From contig OX485806.1 in the NCBI GenBank assembly GCA_950295325.1, forward strand, positions 21,080,001 to 21,144,000: DNA of 64,000 nt, in the 5' to 3' direction. Origin of the DNA: Polytrichum commune. Taxonomy: Eukaryota > Streptophyta > Polytrichopsida > Polytrichales > Polytrichaceae. Of this stretch, positions 20,035 through 33,101 are shown in pieces. The notes beneath the pieces were generated by a model. That model did no database searches, was not told where the DNA came from, and saw only the letters and a list, made by a program, of their open reading frames with translations. The position numbers and the translations under genes were made by a program. The first letter of the stretch is position 1. Each line of letters starts with the position of its first letter.

Positions 20035-23000
20035 ATGGCGAAATTGCAACGATCTGCCAAAAGTCCTTCACCGGAAGAAGCGAGCACCTCTGCTCCTCCC
20101 ATACTAGAAGCCAAAAATTCTGAAAGGTATTATGAAAATTCTGATAATTCTACCAAGCATTGTCAGATCCATTGACGTTACGGGGCGTTCTTGTTAGAGA
20201 ATGTGAGAATATTCCTGGCATGTTGGCGAAATATTGGGAAAAGTGCACATGTTAGAACTGTACCGAGTGTTTTCAAAACATTCTAGCTCAAATATTCGTC
20301 ATACAATTTGCCTGCTCATTGTTTGAGCAGAATTTGCATTTTTCTCATTCATCATTCCTGGGAGTAACGTAGCAGCTCAATAGAATGAAGATGATACATA
20401 CTACATTTCTGACAGAGTTTCTTTTGATATGAATTCTTCTGATCGCTTTTGTTACGATTTGTGACCTTCATTTTGCAGGATGTTGAAAAAAGTCAGCAAT
20501 CTGATGCACGAGGCCATTCACATGAAGAGAACAAGTCTACCAAATTCAACAGTACGCCAGCTGCGAGAGGTTATAGCAGAAGCCCTCTTTGTACACTCTC
20601 TCTGGTTTCATGAATACATTTGGTGAATTTTGTAGTAATTTATAACCTTAGAATTTGTCCATGCGAGAGCAATATATGAAATGGGGTGGTAGACTTCTCC
20701 ACATGGATGGTCCATCAAGAGCTGGAAGGAATAATAATTCTTTTGTTTGTTTGTTGCAGGAATATCTAAGATTGAACATGGACTATCGGCAGAGAGCTCT
20801 GATTTTGTTAGCAACTGGGTTTGGAGTTGATAGGGGAAGAGTAGACGGGCTCATACAACACTACCTGAAACTGAAGTCTGGTGTGTCAAATCTGACCTTT
20901 CTTTTTGATAAAATGGAGCATGTTAGGCAGGTTGTCTGCGTGGACGATTCCCATCTTGTGTTGTGAAACTGGGGAGGGATTTTATGAAGATAAGTATACA
21001 CGCCATCTCGGTCATTGTACTGTTACATTGAACAATATGGGATGAATTGAAATGCCAAGCTTTTGTGGGGTATGGTGGTAGTTGACAGAGTAGAAGAGTC
21101 AAAAGAAGAGATAACAAGCGAGAATGGATCGGTGGCTGCGCGTTACCGTACTGAGCGGGACTTAAGGGCTGCTCTTGTCCCATTGTCATCACGTTTGTTT
21201 GAGCAAATGAATGGTCAAGTTGGTGGTCTCAAGTTTTTGGTGGATCTTCGAGCAGACCTCCAGGCAACACTGAAGTATGGTCTCCTCTGTTACTAAGGAA
21301 TCAAGTCTGCAGCTCATTGGTTGAAATTCGGATAGGCTTGATGATTGACATGCTCAGTTATCTTCACCTCAAAGTAAAAACAATTGACAATGTTATTGGA
21401 TGTGACTTGCACTTTAACAGGGAGAAAAATTTGGCATCTTTGAGAGCATTGGATGGTGATTTGGAGGGCCTTTTTTCCACATGGCTCAGTCCAGCGTGCC
21501 TTGAGTGGCACCGTATTACTTGGAATGATCCTGCTTGTCTGCTTGAGAAGATTGTTACATATGAGGTTGGTGGATCTGGATATGAATCTCTTTGGAATGG
21601 TGGGCTTCAGTGAGATCTGAACAGAATTTGATTGTATGTAAGTTTTTGTTTCACATGATACCTTATAGAGAGATTGTTGGTTTCAAGAATGTGCTTGAAG
21701 TAATCTCCTTGCCTGTCTTCCTCAATATGTCCCTGAAATATTATGACCTGTTTGTGTGCAGGCTGTGCATCCAATCAGTAATCTATATGATTTGAAGCGC
21801 CGTTTAGGAAGTGGTCGAAGATGTTTTGGCTACTTTCATCCTTCCATTCCTGGTAAAAATGTTAAGGGTTATCCTTGCCATCTATCAAGTCCCTTTTGGT
21901 TTGAGAGAATGCAGACATGGGTCAAGTTTAAGAGAACTAAACCATCATAGCATACCAGCCTGATTTTGGTTAAGATAGTCCCTTGTAAATTGTTTGAACA
22001 GAAAGTTCTTGACACTAATGTACTATTTATCACTCTGCAGGGGAGCCTCTTGTCTTCATCGAAGTTGCACTTACTAAGGGTATTGAAGGGTCAGTTCAGG
22101 TATAAACAACCACAATTTTTGTACAGCAGATGTTTTTCTACTTTTCTCCAGCTTATGCTTCAATTTGATTTTAGTTCCTACTGTGATGCAGAGAGTGCTT
22201 TCTGGAGAAGCCCATTGTGATGAAAGTGAAGCAACAACGGCCCTCTTCTATTCAATAACTAGTACACAGGTAATCCCCAATCACAAAAGAATCATGCCTT
22301 GTTTTTTATTAGAAGTTCACTTCAGGATCTTCTCATGCTGTCCACTGTATCAAGCCAATACTCTGCAAAGAGAATCTCAACTGACAGCTATTGGAATTTT
22401 CTACCCAGAGCAGCCAGGTCTGAAAGGCATTGAGCTAGGGAACTTTCTAATAAAGCGTGTTGTACATTTGCTGCAACAAGAAATGCCTCAAATACAGGTT
22501 TGCAACCTTTCTTAGCTCACTTACACATGACACCTCCTGAGCACCATCCTCCTTACATAGCTACCTCTTATTTCTTATTGATAGCTATAAATCTTATAAA
22601 TAAGCTTCACAGCAGTGAAGTTGGTATCTAAGAAAAAGGTTCATACTGCGTGCATTTTTTCTTTCCTTCTGGCACTGGAATTGTTTGGCCAACCATTTCC
22701 AGTCATTTCTGTGCAGACATTTGTAACCCTCAGCCCTATACCCGGCTACATGCAGTGGCTTGTATCCAAGTTGGCATCCCAATGTAAGCTTGCTGCTGAA
22801 CATGGTAATGAGCCCAGTAGTTTCAGAGAGGACCTGCTCTATCCTGAGGAAGAAGAACTCTTACAGGCTTGCAGGTAAGAACTGTGTCATGTGTTGCACA
22901 AGCTGTTCATGTGGACCTCATTTGTGTTGTCAAACCCTGTCATGCAGGCTTAAAACAGACACTATTGGCTCTGCACCTACTTCTCTTGTGATATTAAACA

Positions 23001-24689
23001 TGTGATTAGGACAAGATAATTAGCAATCTAAATCCAAGGCCGTAGCCACTTTCCTTGGAATTCTGGAGCTCATATGAACATCTCATTTATTATCGAAGTG
23101 AAGATTCTCTTTCTTCGTAATTGATCATATAGGTCCCCCCAATCATGTTGGCTATTGAGGCTAGAATGACTAACAAACTCTGAGCACGAAGTGCAATCTC
23201 CATTAAACACATGACTTCTTGGTGTTTGTTCTTAGATTCACACCTAAGCACACACCACTCAAATATAGGTGTTCAATTAAGATAAGTAGCCGAATTAAAG
23301 CCGCTTACCTTATTACTTTGTCATCCGAGATGATGTGCTTACAGACTTTACTTTGGAGTCAGGTGCAAAATACTGAAAGCGAATTATTGTTCACAGGGAT
23401 GCAGGCCAAGGAAGCAGTGTTGTGGGCTTTATGTATGATACATTGTCCTCCGAGCACCATGACTGGATCCAGTCAGACAAATTGGTGGAAGCATTGCGCC
23501 CATCTCTTTTAAGGCTGTGTGCACGGTATGTTCTTTCAGCTTATATCTAACTTGAATACCTGGGAGAATTTTGGATATTTGCAATTGGCTAATTTCTGGT
23601 CCCGGATTCATACTGATTCTACAGATATTTATTACAAGAAAAGAAGCGAGGATATGCCCTGGATCCTGTGGCCAATTTTCATATCCGCAATGGGGCAGTA
23701 AGTTTCATTAATTCTTATTCAAAAGACATGGTATCCTCTTTCTTGCAGATGCAATTTAATGACGTCTTTTGAAATTTCTGTCAGTTGATCAATGTTTGCA
23801 TTGATTGTCTGATTGGGAGCAGAGTGTGCATCAGCTCCACTGGATGGCAGATACATCACGCAAAGGAATCAATGCTAGTGCAGGGCTGATGGTTAATTAC
23901 CTCTACAGGTGATCTTGGTCATTATCCAAAATTGTGATTGTAACTAAGACTTGGAACTTGGTAATCTCAACTAATTTTGAAGTGCTTTGGTGTAATTCTC
24001 AATCATGCCCCCACGTGAGTAAGAGTTTCTCGGCCAGGATCTTTGACAATCTAATGACTAGGTTTTCATGTTAGTAGCAATCAGCTGTCTTCCCCTGTCT
24101 ATATGATTGATGTATCCTGCCAGTTGCAAAACACAAGAATAATGTGCCTTTATATCTTGTTGATATCTTTTTTCAAAGTTTTGTTCTGATATAGAATTGA
24201 ATGCTGAAGTAGTTATGCTCTTGGATGAGATTGGTGGTGGTTTTGGGCTATCTGCAAGTGAAATGTTCAGGAATGTCTAAGATTTTGACACACTTCAAGC
24301 CTTGCAAATCTAAAGGACTCTGAGCCAGCATGTGTTAAATATCATGATTTTATTAAAAAAATAAAATTTGGTTAGCTATCAGAAAAATGAAAGTGTACAC
24401 TATTGCTTCTAGCTAGATATGGATGCCATTTGAGATCGCTCCTGTTGCCTGCGTCCACATCAGTGACCATTGTTCAAACTGTATGGTCAAGTGAGAAATT
24501 GTCTGGTTTCCGGTCATTCTAAATTTTGTGGTGATTTGTATTTGTACAAGGCTCAAGGACATAGAGATTAACAACCAGGCATACCTCAACAAACAATCGA
24601 TTGCTGCGTCTGAAGCTGTGACAAAGTATTTGGGACAACAACCAGCTCCAGGTTCAGAAGGAGGAAGCTCACAATCTTCAAAACTTTGA
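20035..24689 (+). CDS. MLYCD: Malonyl-CoA decarboxylase, peroxisomal
   Basis: Fourteen GT-AG exons join in phase to 512 aa: 20035-20126, 20479-20569, 20760-20880, 21082-21274, 21421-21565, 21762-21852, 22041-22099, 22192-22269, 22414-22497, 22717-22874, 23397-23525, 23625-23697, 23823-23908 and 24551-24689. The enzyme converts malonyl-CoA to acetyl-CoA and CO2. The first ~200 residues are the helical domain (GGLKFLVDLRAD, SLRALDGDLE), then the GNAT-fold catalytic domain: AVHPISNLYDLKRRLG, HPSIPGEPLVF, ALFYSITSTQPGLKGI, TLSPIPGYMQW (Ser near residue 324) and NFHIRNGA (His433). These last two surround the Ser/His pair implicated in the human enzyme. Length is close to the family norm (about 490-520). 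The C-terminus is SSKL, a canonical PTS1, so a peroxisomal location is expected; no convincing mitochondrial leader is seen with this start. Intron 10 (22875-23396) holds a repeat also found at 49.94-50.15 kb. All family blocks I know are present, so the gene looks functional. Confidence 0.95.
23050..23335. repeat. Repeat inside decarboxylase intron 10, shared with 49.94-50.15 kb
   Basis: The order GGTCCCCCC, AATCATGTTGGCTATTG, ACTAACAAACTCTGAGCA, CTTAGATTCACACC, CACACCACTCAAATATAGG is repeated in diverged form at 49938-50150 (AATCATGTTCACTATTGC, GGTTAACAAATTCTAAGCA, CTTAGATCCACACCC, ACACCACTAAACTATAG). Probably a transposon remnant; it lies wholly in the intron. Confidence 0.65.
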
Positions 24690-26495
24690 CTAGGTGCCTC
24701 TTCCCCCTTTATCATTTACTGTAAATTTAAAACTTCTAAGTCGGCCTCTGCTCTGAAGGTGCTCTTATTTGTGGAATTCTTTCTGTTGGGTCTTCATGTG
24801 ACAGTTACTTTTGTATACCGTAGAGTGATGTTTATTTCAACACTTTGAGTGCCAAAAGGTAATTTCCATGTAGGTTCTACAAGCGTTTGACCAATTGGAG
24901 TATGACGTGTCAAATCCTTCCCAAAAATTGATTATCTTGTGTTGAACCAGATAGCAAAATCAGCTGTCAAGTATGTCTTAGAATTGTGATAACAAGCTGG
25001 ATCATACTGCCTCCTGCCCTTACACTTGGCCTGTTTATGATCGCAGATGGTATAATTTCCTATATGGGTAAATTGGTCTCCTTTGTTATGAAAGGTAATC
25101 CAATACATGTATTCTGGATGATAGGCTTTTAATGAGTTTGAAGGTCAACTGAATTTCACTAACATATAACTTTGTTAGTGAATATAGATCGGCCAGAGAC
25201 AGTGATTTTGAGGACAGAGAAGGTTTGCATCAGTTGACAATATTTGCTTTATAGAAATTGAAATTCTCTGGCCTTGTATTGGTTTCAAACTAGGTAAACT
25301 GTTTTGTGCAGGAACAACATTGCCATATTGGAGTACCTTATTGGCACTGACATCTCTGTGAAGTGGTGAGGTATACTGCTCCAAAGCCATCAAAATGAAA
25401 TTTCTTCATGATGATCTATTGCTTACCTCATGTTTTAGGACACTGTCCACTTCTACTGAAGGGCTAAAATTGTTGAAGTTGTTGTGCTGGTTGTCTTATT
25501 TCAAGTTGGTCACCCTTTTAAATATTAGCCTTGAATGCTTCAATGGACGTTTAGTTCCAAATGGGAGATGTTGAAGGGTGACGGGGATGCCAACAGTCTT
25601 TGAGGTTAAATGTTTGGTGGAGGTAGATGTACATATAGCTACTTCATAGCGTATTTGGCCTAAGAATTCATTAGAAAGTGATAAACTTATGTTAAATTTG
25701 CATGGCGGATTATGCCTAGTGACGAACATCTTTCTCAATAGAAACATCGTTGAATGAAAGTGGTTCCATTCTTCAGATTCTTCCTTTCTGGGGTCTGATG
25801 ATTTCCGTAAGGTTCTATAAAAAGACAAATATGTGATAGTTCGACTTCTGTTAGTGTTTGCACCACAAAGACACTTTTGGATGCAATTTTCAATCACAGT
25901 AGGTGACAATCTGTATTTTTCATTTCTGCCTAATGTCCTCCTAGGTCCAAGATTCAACACATAAAGGCTACTCACTGAAGTGATATCTCGAAGTGTCAAA
26001 ATTAGAGAGTGCTGTTATGGACTCTATTATGTTATGTCATGTATACATATTAAAATCAAAAGCCAACATTGGACTCAGGATGTTGCCCTTGTGTTAATTT
26101 CAATAAAAGGTTCCTACTCTTTTTTTCCTATCTTTTTTTAATAATATATATTTATTTTTAAATTAAAAAATTATTTACCCACTCAGCATACACTTAACAA
26201 GGAATAAGTTATTATACATTCAAATTGATTGTTGAATAATGCATTGGTTCACTGAATGCTTCATTAAGCCATCGTGGTAAAACTTTGTTTTTTGGTATCC
26301 AAGCGTAACACGATTCTATCTATTGTGTTATGCACCCTAACAGTTACTGCTTATTTCTGAGCATTTAAGAGATTGCTTTGGATTGAAGATGATACTTCCA
26401 TTTGACATTTATAATTTAATCTTTTGTGCACTGAATAGAGTAGTTTAAGAAAATATCATCATTGTGTAATAGCAAGTTGGATGTAACTTGATTAG
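24690..26495. other. Downstream of the decarboxylase gene, no further gene recognised
   Basis: It presumably includes the 3' UTR. The longest frame (25496-25999, minus, 167 codons) shows no domain and no splice context, and I do not call it a gene. An AT-rich block lies at 26120-26180. Confidence 0.4.
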
Positions 26496-26868
26496 AACTA
26501 CACTGAATATGATATTTAGTGTCACCAATTCTAATTGTCTTGCTCAATACTAATTGTAAACTGTGGTATAGTGTCACCAACACTAAATGTTAACCCAATA
26601 TTATTTGTCATTCCTTGTAAATTATTTAGGGGATTATAGAATTGCAGTGTTGCAATTACTGTCACTTACCAAGTGATTTTTCATCCAAATTTCAATCATC
26701 CATGACAATATTTCATTACAAGTTATTGATAAGAGTAGGTTGGGTTTTGGCCCAAGGATGAACTCATCCATCATCCATGACAATATTTGTTTATTGATTC
26801 ATAAGAAGTGTCATCCGAAAAGTAACCATAGTGGCATAAAATACCATATTTAGTGTAGGTTTTTTCAT
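26496..26868. mobile_element. MITE, TTTAGTGT family, copy 2
   Basis: The left end CTACACTGAATATGATATTT and the right end ATACCATATTTAGTGTAG are near reverse complements. The interior has repeated TAGTGTCACC and CACTAAATGT words. The last 100 bp match 28990-29101. About 370 bp, non-coding. Confidence 0.6.
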
Positions 26869-27014
26869 TTGCATATTTGGATACAACTCCAAAGCAAGGC
26901 AAGTAATTTTAGATTATTAATGCTAACCAAGGCAAGTACTAAAAAATTAATGTGGGTCATACTAGATTTCGACCCACATGAATTTCCCACCCACACTAAT
27001 TAGATGAAACAAAG

Positions 27015-27215
27015 TATTTATAAATGAACCAGTTGAGTTTGAGAAATAACCAATTGAAGTTCAAGACCTCAAGAAAATTACCGATCATTTTAGAGGGATC
27101 TATAGAAGATACCTCAAATTAATAAAGAAAAACCGAAAAATGTCAACATGTGACTTGGAAATCACTAGGATCTTGACCAATAACGCTCAAAAATCTCCTT
27201 GGACATAAGCGGTGA
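27015..27215. repeat. Dispersed repeat, pair of 50540-50745
   Basis: Shared order: GTTGA(G/T)TTTGAGAAAT, GAAGTTCAAGAC, AGGAAAATTAC-like, GATCATTTTAGA, ATTAATAAAGAA, ATGTCAA, GACTTGGAA and ATCTTGACC. Same orientation in both places. Probably a non-autonomous element; no terminal repeat was identified. Confidence 0.65.
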
Positions 27216-27301
27216 TGCATTTATGCTGTAACCTTTAAAGGTCTGAGAGCCTATTGAATGACCTATCTACACCATTTCTACAAGTTCTCTTAAGATTTAA
27301 A

Positions 27302-27302
<1 letters not shown>

Positions 27303-27341
<39 letters not shown>
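27303..27341. repeat. TG dinucleotide microsatellite
   Basis: About 19 uninterrupted TG units. A length-variable simple repeat. Confidence 0.97.
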
Positions 27342-27344
<3 letters not shown>

Positions 27345-28110
27345 ATATAAATTTTATATGGGTTTGAAACCTTATGTAGTACATTATCTAATACCAAAGA
27401 GAAAATTAAAATATAGTCATATGTGACATTGATTTTCAAAATACTAAGTATGTAATTGCTTCAGGGGCACCCTTGTTGTGTATTTAAACATTGAATCTTC
27501 AATCACATAAAGGCACACTACACTCAAGGAGCATTGCACTTCATGAATGAGTTGATTTTATAGAGGGTCATTTTGGTCATGATTGGCTAAAATTGAATAT
27601 GTGTGGTTCAAATAAGTGTTTTTGTGCATGTCAATGCTCGTATTAGATCTCGTAAATAATTATGGGATAGACATGTATCCCCTACTCCAAACCATAAGCC
27701 CATGTATAGCTTCAAAAGCTTCTATTGAGCCACATGAACTTTGTCACATAGCTTATTTTTTTAACACGAATAATGAATTGCTTTTAATAATGATAGTAAT
27801 TTGACCTATGAAAAAGTGCATTTGTTTGCGTTGCTTTTCAATTACTTTAAAGAGGGGAAATTTGTCATAATACATGGCGTTGTGTATTGGAAGAGAGTTT
27901 CAAATTCCCCTTCAAGCACATGACTCACAATGGGAGTTGTTGGCTCCAACGTATTGCGATTTGTGGCCAAGAGGTTTGGGAGTGAAGTGACTAGATGAAG
28001 ACTTAAGGGGATTCGCTATCTAATACCCCCTCTGTCCCAAAATGATTGTCTTAATTTTTTTTACCAACCCAAATATTTGGTCAACCAAAAAAATAAAAAT
28101 AAGATAAAAA
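27342..28110. other. Spacer without recognised gene
   Basis: Short frames only. Near 28023 a phrase CCCCCTCTGTCCCAAAATGA resembles a Stowaway-type terminus, but no matching end was confirmed. Confidence 0.3.
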
Positions 28111-28129
28111 TTAAAAGTGTCCCCACCCC

Positions 28130-28375
28130 CACAGTTGTTGCCTTGTAGGCCAGGGGGGGGGGGGGGAGCTGGGGAGCTGGGGAGCTGGGGGTGGGTAGAT
28201 AGCTGGGGTGCGGGGTAGGCTTTGGGGGGGGGGGGAAGAAAGGTCCGGACCAGCTTGGACAGCTGGCTTGCTGCCGGCCGCCACTGAACCTACAGACCAG
28301 AAGCCAGGAGCCGGCCCTTTCGGAGCCAGGAGCCAGGAGCCCTCCGGAGTGGGCCTCCCTGCTTTCTCTCCTTTT
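28130..28375. repeat. G-rich low-complexity block
   Basis: Two runs of 14 and 12 G (28153-28166, 28224-28235), repeats of GGGGAGCT and of GGAGCCAGGAGCC. The reverse strand reads as a Pro-rich frame, which I take as an artefact. The GC content is far above that of the flanks. Confidence 0.85.
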
Positions 28376-28989
28376 TTTTGAATGAATTTGTATTTGAAAT
28401 TGGAATCAAGAATGTTCTTCATAAGCTTAATGATGTGAATTCAAGCTAGCAAGCGAACAAATGACAAAAAAATTCGTGGACAATTCAATAATTCATCACC
28501 AAAATTCACCTTGATGTGCCATTCACAAGCAAACATTCTTCTTCTTGTTGCTCCGCAAATCCGCGGTGTTCTTTGCTCCGACACTCCGCAACTTCGTCAC
28601 GCCTTCCCTTGCGTGTTCTATTTCAAGAATGAAAAAAAAATGAAAAAAATGAAGAATTCTTGCCAAGTGAGAAGAAAAAGAGTCAAATCCTTGAAGAGCT
28701 CTAATTCTCTCTTCAAATGCACTCAATGAGTCAAGTTATCTCTCACTTCACCACGGGAGAATCCAAGAGTGTAAGTAGGGGGAGAAGAACTAAAAAATTA
28801 TTGCAAAAACATGTAATCTTCATCTCACACAAGCTCTCTCTACACACTCACTCACAAGGCTTTACTTGGCAAGAATGCCAAGCCAAGAAGGAGGCTCCTC
28901 ACTTAAGAGCATCTCTTCAACTTTTAAGATTTATGCATCCAAATCTAAATGAATGAAATCCCACAGATAAGGTGCGGCCGCCGACGCCG
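28376..28989. other. Spacer without recognised gene
   Basis: Short frames on both strands near 28511-28956 show no domain. No repeat match seen. Confidence 0.3.
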
Positions 28990-29101
28990 CATACCGTGAC
29001 ATCCATGACAGTGTTTGTTTCATAAGAAATGTCATTTGAGAAGTTACCATGATGACATTAAATATTGTATGACACTAAACATCATATTTAGTGTAGCTAG
29101 T
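28990..29101. mobile_element. MITE, TTTAGTGT family, truncated copy
   Basis: It matches the right-hand 100 bp of the copy at 26496-26868 (CATCCATGACA, TTTCATAAGAAATGTCAT, GTTACCATGATG) and ends in the palindromic ACACTAAACATCATATTTAG. The left part is missing. Confidence 0.6.
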
Positions 29102-29331
29102 AGAGGTAGGTACAAACAAGGGGATGGGCTACAACTCCTAACTGGGCTTCTAAGGGCTAATCAAGAGCCGGTTTATCTCGACGGCTATGGACTTTGGGTT
29201 GCCTTGGTTACAGGCTAATACTGTTGCAACCTTGAACTTAGTGTAAGATTTAGTGATGCTTTTCAACTGGAGTGAGTTTCATGAGAATATGATCAACCAT
29301 TTTCAAACTTTGTTTTGCAGATTAAGTTGGA

Positions 29332-32030
29332 GTTTTTTTTTTTTTTTTTTTTTTTGACAAAAAGCAAAAAGCCAATGCCAATGAATATGTGACAAAGGAA
29401 GACGCACCCACTACGAGGAGAGGGGGGGGGGGGCTTGGATGCGGAACACCGCCTTGTAAAAGTAACACCACCTATATCCCACCATGGACAACCCCCAGAC
29501 CCACCAGACCAAGGACAACCCCCAAGCCACCAAGTTGACTACCACAAACCGCACAACCTAATTGCATTGTCATTTCCAATTTCACATAATATTCAAATTA
29601 TTTCTTCTACAGAGGACATTCCTAGCACCCTATGTTTGGTCGAAGCCTTGGAGAGTAGCTTCAGAGAAAGAGCTACTAATTTTGATTTGCTTAACCACCG
29701 GTCCCGTTCCCATGCAGCCTTGGCGTACATTATGAGTTCATCCCACATACGGTGTTTAACCTTAGACTTGTGCCATTGTTCATGGTTGAACACCTTGTCA
29801 TTGCGCTCAATCCAGATAATCTAGAGTGTAATTATACAGAGAAGGTGCCAAATTTTAATCTTTTTGTTGTATTTCTTAGGAATCCTTTCTCCAAAAGAAA
29901 CTTGTTTCCAGTGGAAACTATTATAGTTGCTAGTTGTGACCCCACAAAGCTCATGCATGATGAAGGTGGCCCATCTCCATGCCCTCCTAGCTTGAATGCA
30001 ATTCCAAAATTTATGTTTGATTGAATCACTCGTGTTTGGGAGGCAAAAAATCCATTGCTTGGCAATGGTGTTGGTGCAATGTGGGCTTTTCATTTGTTAA
30101 TTGCCATGGCTTTATGCCATATGGACCAAATGAAAGCGGCTTCCTTCCCTGATTAAAGCGGATCCCACACCTGAGACATATTGGAACTTGTAGTTCCCCG
30201 GGAGATAGCTTTGACATTTGTCCGCTGCCCATGTGGTCCCCATGGTCTTGTTGATGATGGAGTCTCTTCCAAATTTTGTGGTATAGTTAAGAAACAAGCC
30301 ATATTCCCGGTGGGTTTTCACACTCACTAAGACAATGGGAGTGAGTGCTAACCGTGAAGTATTGGACTGTGAGTAGGATAACCACACGGTGGAGGTGCAT
30401 GCTTTATAAAAGCCAATCCATTATCCAGGGTGGGTGGCATCCGAGTCGGCATTCAATAAGTGTCACAATTTTGTTAGTAAGCACGGCCCAGTCTCCGGCC
30501 TCAATTGGCGTAAGGTTAAACTTCTCTTGTGTTTCATCCCATGTGAGGAAATTTCGGTGTTTACTATCCCATACATCATCCACACATTGGATACCCTTGC
30601 GGTAAAGGTTGAGGGCTTTAAAGTAAGTGAAACTATGGCTAATAAATTGCAAGCTCTCAAACCACCAAATGTTCATGTGTAGCAGTTCCATCCGGGTGCG
30701 GGGGGGAGTTGGTAGATGCCTTTCACCTTAATCTTCTATGCTTTACTAATGTGACCCCATACCTTGGATCTAGGGAATCATTGGTGTTGTTTATTGGTGA
30801 ACCACTTCAAGCTAGTTTCCCAACTTCTTCCCCTCTGGGGTTAAACCTTGCAAGTGTATATCTAAACATGAATTGGAGATTAGATTCACCAGGTTCCATC
30901 ACATTGACAATTCATATATGAGGTTAGTTTTGGCAACCTCTGGGTCCACTAGTCCAATTCTACCATTTTTTTTTCATACAACATTCCTTCTAACTAACTA
31001 TAGTACGGGTGAGTTGTTATTTTCCAAAGCATAGGTAGTTGCAAGTTGCGCCTCTAATTTCTCTAAGGATTTTGTTGGTGCCGTGTATACCATTATAGAG
31101 ATTCATAGTATGAAGAGCAACACATCGTTGTAGATGACAACTCTTCCCACCAATAAGAGTTTTAAAATGCTCCGGTAATCAAGTTTCTTAGAGATTTTGG
31201 TGTAGAGGAATTGATCAATGTTAGCGGTGTTATGATTAAGCCCAAAGGGGGTGCCAAGTAATTCAGAAAGGTCTCCTTCTTCTGTCTATTGCTAGTTGTC
31301 ATATGCAAGCCACATCGGCTTATATCACTATATTTGGTAATTGGAGATTTTTTCATGATTTTGAGATTACTTAGGGACATGGTTTTCAAATGAAGAACAA
31401 GAAAAATACACATATATATTCAATGTAACTTATTATATTGATTCGCATGGACAACACTAACTAATTTGGCATGAATAAATGTCATCACAATAAGAAATTT
31501 GACCAGATCTTAAACCATTTGCATTTATTTTGAGACTTTCCAGAGTCTCCGAATAACAAATATGGTGATTTATGTATGTACTTATCGAACCGATATACAC
31601 ATTTTTTTTCCCAGTTGATTTCCATACCAGATGCTTCACTAAAGTTTTTAGGGAGGCATACCAATTCATCTAAATACCGTTTGTTCTTTTTGACCATGAA
31701 TGACGAGTCATCCGCATGTTGCGATATGGTTTGCCATCTTTTACCCCCTGGGAGGGAGATCCTTTTCAATCTCCCTTTTGTAGCCACTTTCTTAATTATG
31801 TGCATGAGAACCTCCCCAACAATAAGAAAGAGATACAGTGCAAATGGACAACCTTGCCTAACACCTCTTTCAATTATAAAATTCTTGTCAAGAATGGCAT
31901 TGAGATTGACTACTACAGAAGCATTCCCAAAGAGAAATTTGACCCAACTAATAAAATTTTCACTAATGTTCATCATTTGTATTGCGTGAAAGATGAACCT
32001 CTAAGAGATCTAAAAAAATTGTAGATCACC
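29332..32030 (-). mobile_element. LINE retrotransposon, 5'-truncated and decayed, copy 1
   Basis: On the minus strand a reverse transcriptase fragment (31976-31485) has RGVRQGCPFALYLFLI and QHADDSSF (the YADD-box equivalent), then SGMEINWEKK. Downstream pieces follow in the expected order: a thumb-like LDYRSILKLLLVGRVV near 31150, KHRNFLTWDETQEKFNL near 30540, and a zf-RVT-like segment (30093-29821, KHKFWNCIQARRAW). A run of about 24 T at 29333-29356 on the plus strand is the poly-A tail. Several frameshifts and stops make it inactive. The missing 5' part (endonuclease) fits the usual 5' truncation of LINEs. Confidence 0.85.
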
Positions 32031-32675
32031 ATAAGAAGGGTGATTGGCTGCCAATAGTTTAGGTCCTTGATGACCCCTTCTTTAGGAATGTGTTCATACT
32101 TTTGTAATGATAGTATTTGTGACAATGACCTCCCTAATTGTTACTATCCAGGATGGTTATTCCTAAACCACTATAATATTGGATAGTGCAAATAGCCTAT
32201 CCAACCAAAGAAAACATTGGAGGGATGAGGCAAGTTCTTTTCTCTCTTCCGTGCTAGTAATCCCCTCCTCGTTTTTCTTCTTTCCATACTTATGCATTCT
32301 TTGGGTCTTTGTTTGTCTTCATATACATTGTTCTCAAATAAGCTCTAGTAAATTCCAAGAATACGAGCATGTGCTCTAAAGAAAAAACACAGACATGCAA
32401 GAAGCAATGAAGTAATCAAGAAAAATAAATAAAATATGCAAACACTAACACAAGAAATAGTGCACATTAATTGTCTTGATTATCCAATAGAATAGAGGCG
32501 CCCATAACCGATCACTTAAAAGATTTTGTGCCAAATATGGAGAAATATAAGGCCATGCAAAATTTTCCCATGTAGGAAGATAGAAATCATGAGGACTACA
32601 AACTTTTTGGTAAATTCATTCCTTAAATTGAAATACTATGAGTTTTTGAAGCCAAAAGTTGGTCCAAACACACTA

Positions 32676-32968
32676 CACAAAATATGATATTTAGTGCTTG
32701 ATTAGATTTAGTGTTTTACCACCCTACTCTGCTCAACACTAATTTTCAATTCTTTGATAATTAGTGTTAGACATAAATGCGCCGCCACCGCCTTCCTTGT
32801 TGCCACGTCTTTCCTACTAAACACTAAATTCGTGCATGTAACTTTCACATATTACCATAGATGATATTTAGTGTTTGAGTTTACATTTAATGTTACTTAC
32901 TTTCATAGGGTTAGTGATATTTAGTGTAGTGTTCATATTTAGTGTATCTAACACTAAATATCATATTT
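32676..32968. mobile_element. MITE, TTTAGTGT family, copy 3
   Basis: The left end CTACACAAAATATGATATTT and the right end AAATATCATATTTGGTGTAC form inverted termini about 290 bp apart. The interior matches the copy at 16950-17250 over most of its length, except for a short GC-rich stretch near 32780. Non-coding. Confidence 0.7.
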
Positions 32969-33101
32969 GGTGTACCAATGTTTAGAGTCTATCATACCCG
33001 CTCATTTTGGGACGAATTCCTCCTCAATTTAGCACTCCAAAGCGGGGACATGTGTCATGGCACTATCGATTCCATCATGATACCATAACCGGAGTTGGAG
33101 A

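Noticed and set aside
25496-25999. 167-codon minus-strand frame after the decarboxylase gene
   Set aside because: No domain, no splice or start support, and composition like non-coding flanks.
28021-28050. Stowaway-type terminus CCCCCTCTGTCCCAAAATGA
   Set aside because: The only possible partner (near 33006, TCATTTTGGGAC) is 5 kb away and does not match at the tip; no paired element could be defined.
28111-28422. Pro-rich protein on the minus strand
   Set aside because: It is the translation of a G-rich low-complexity block with long G runs.
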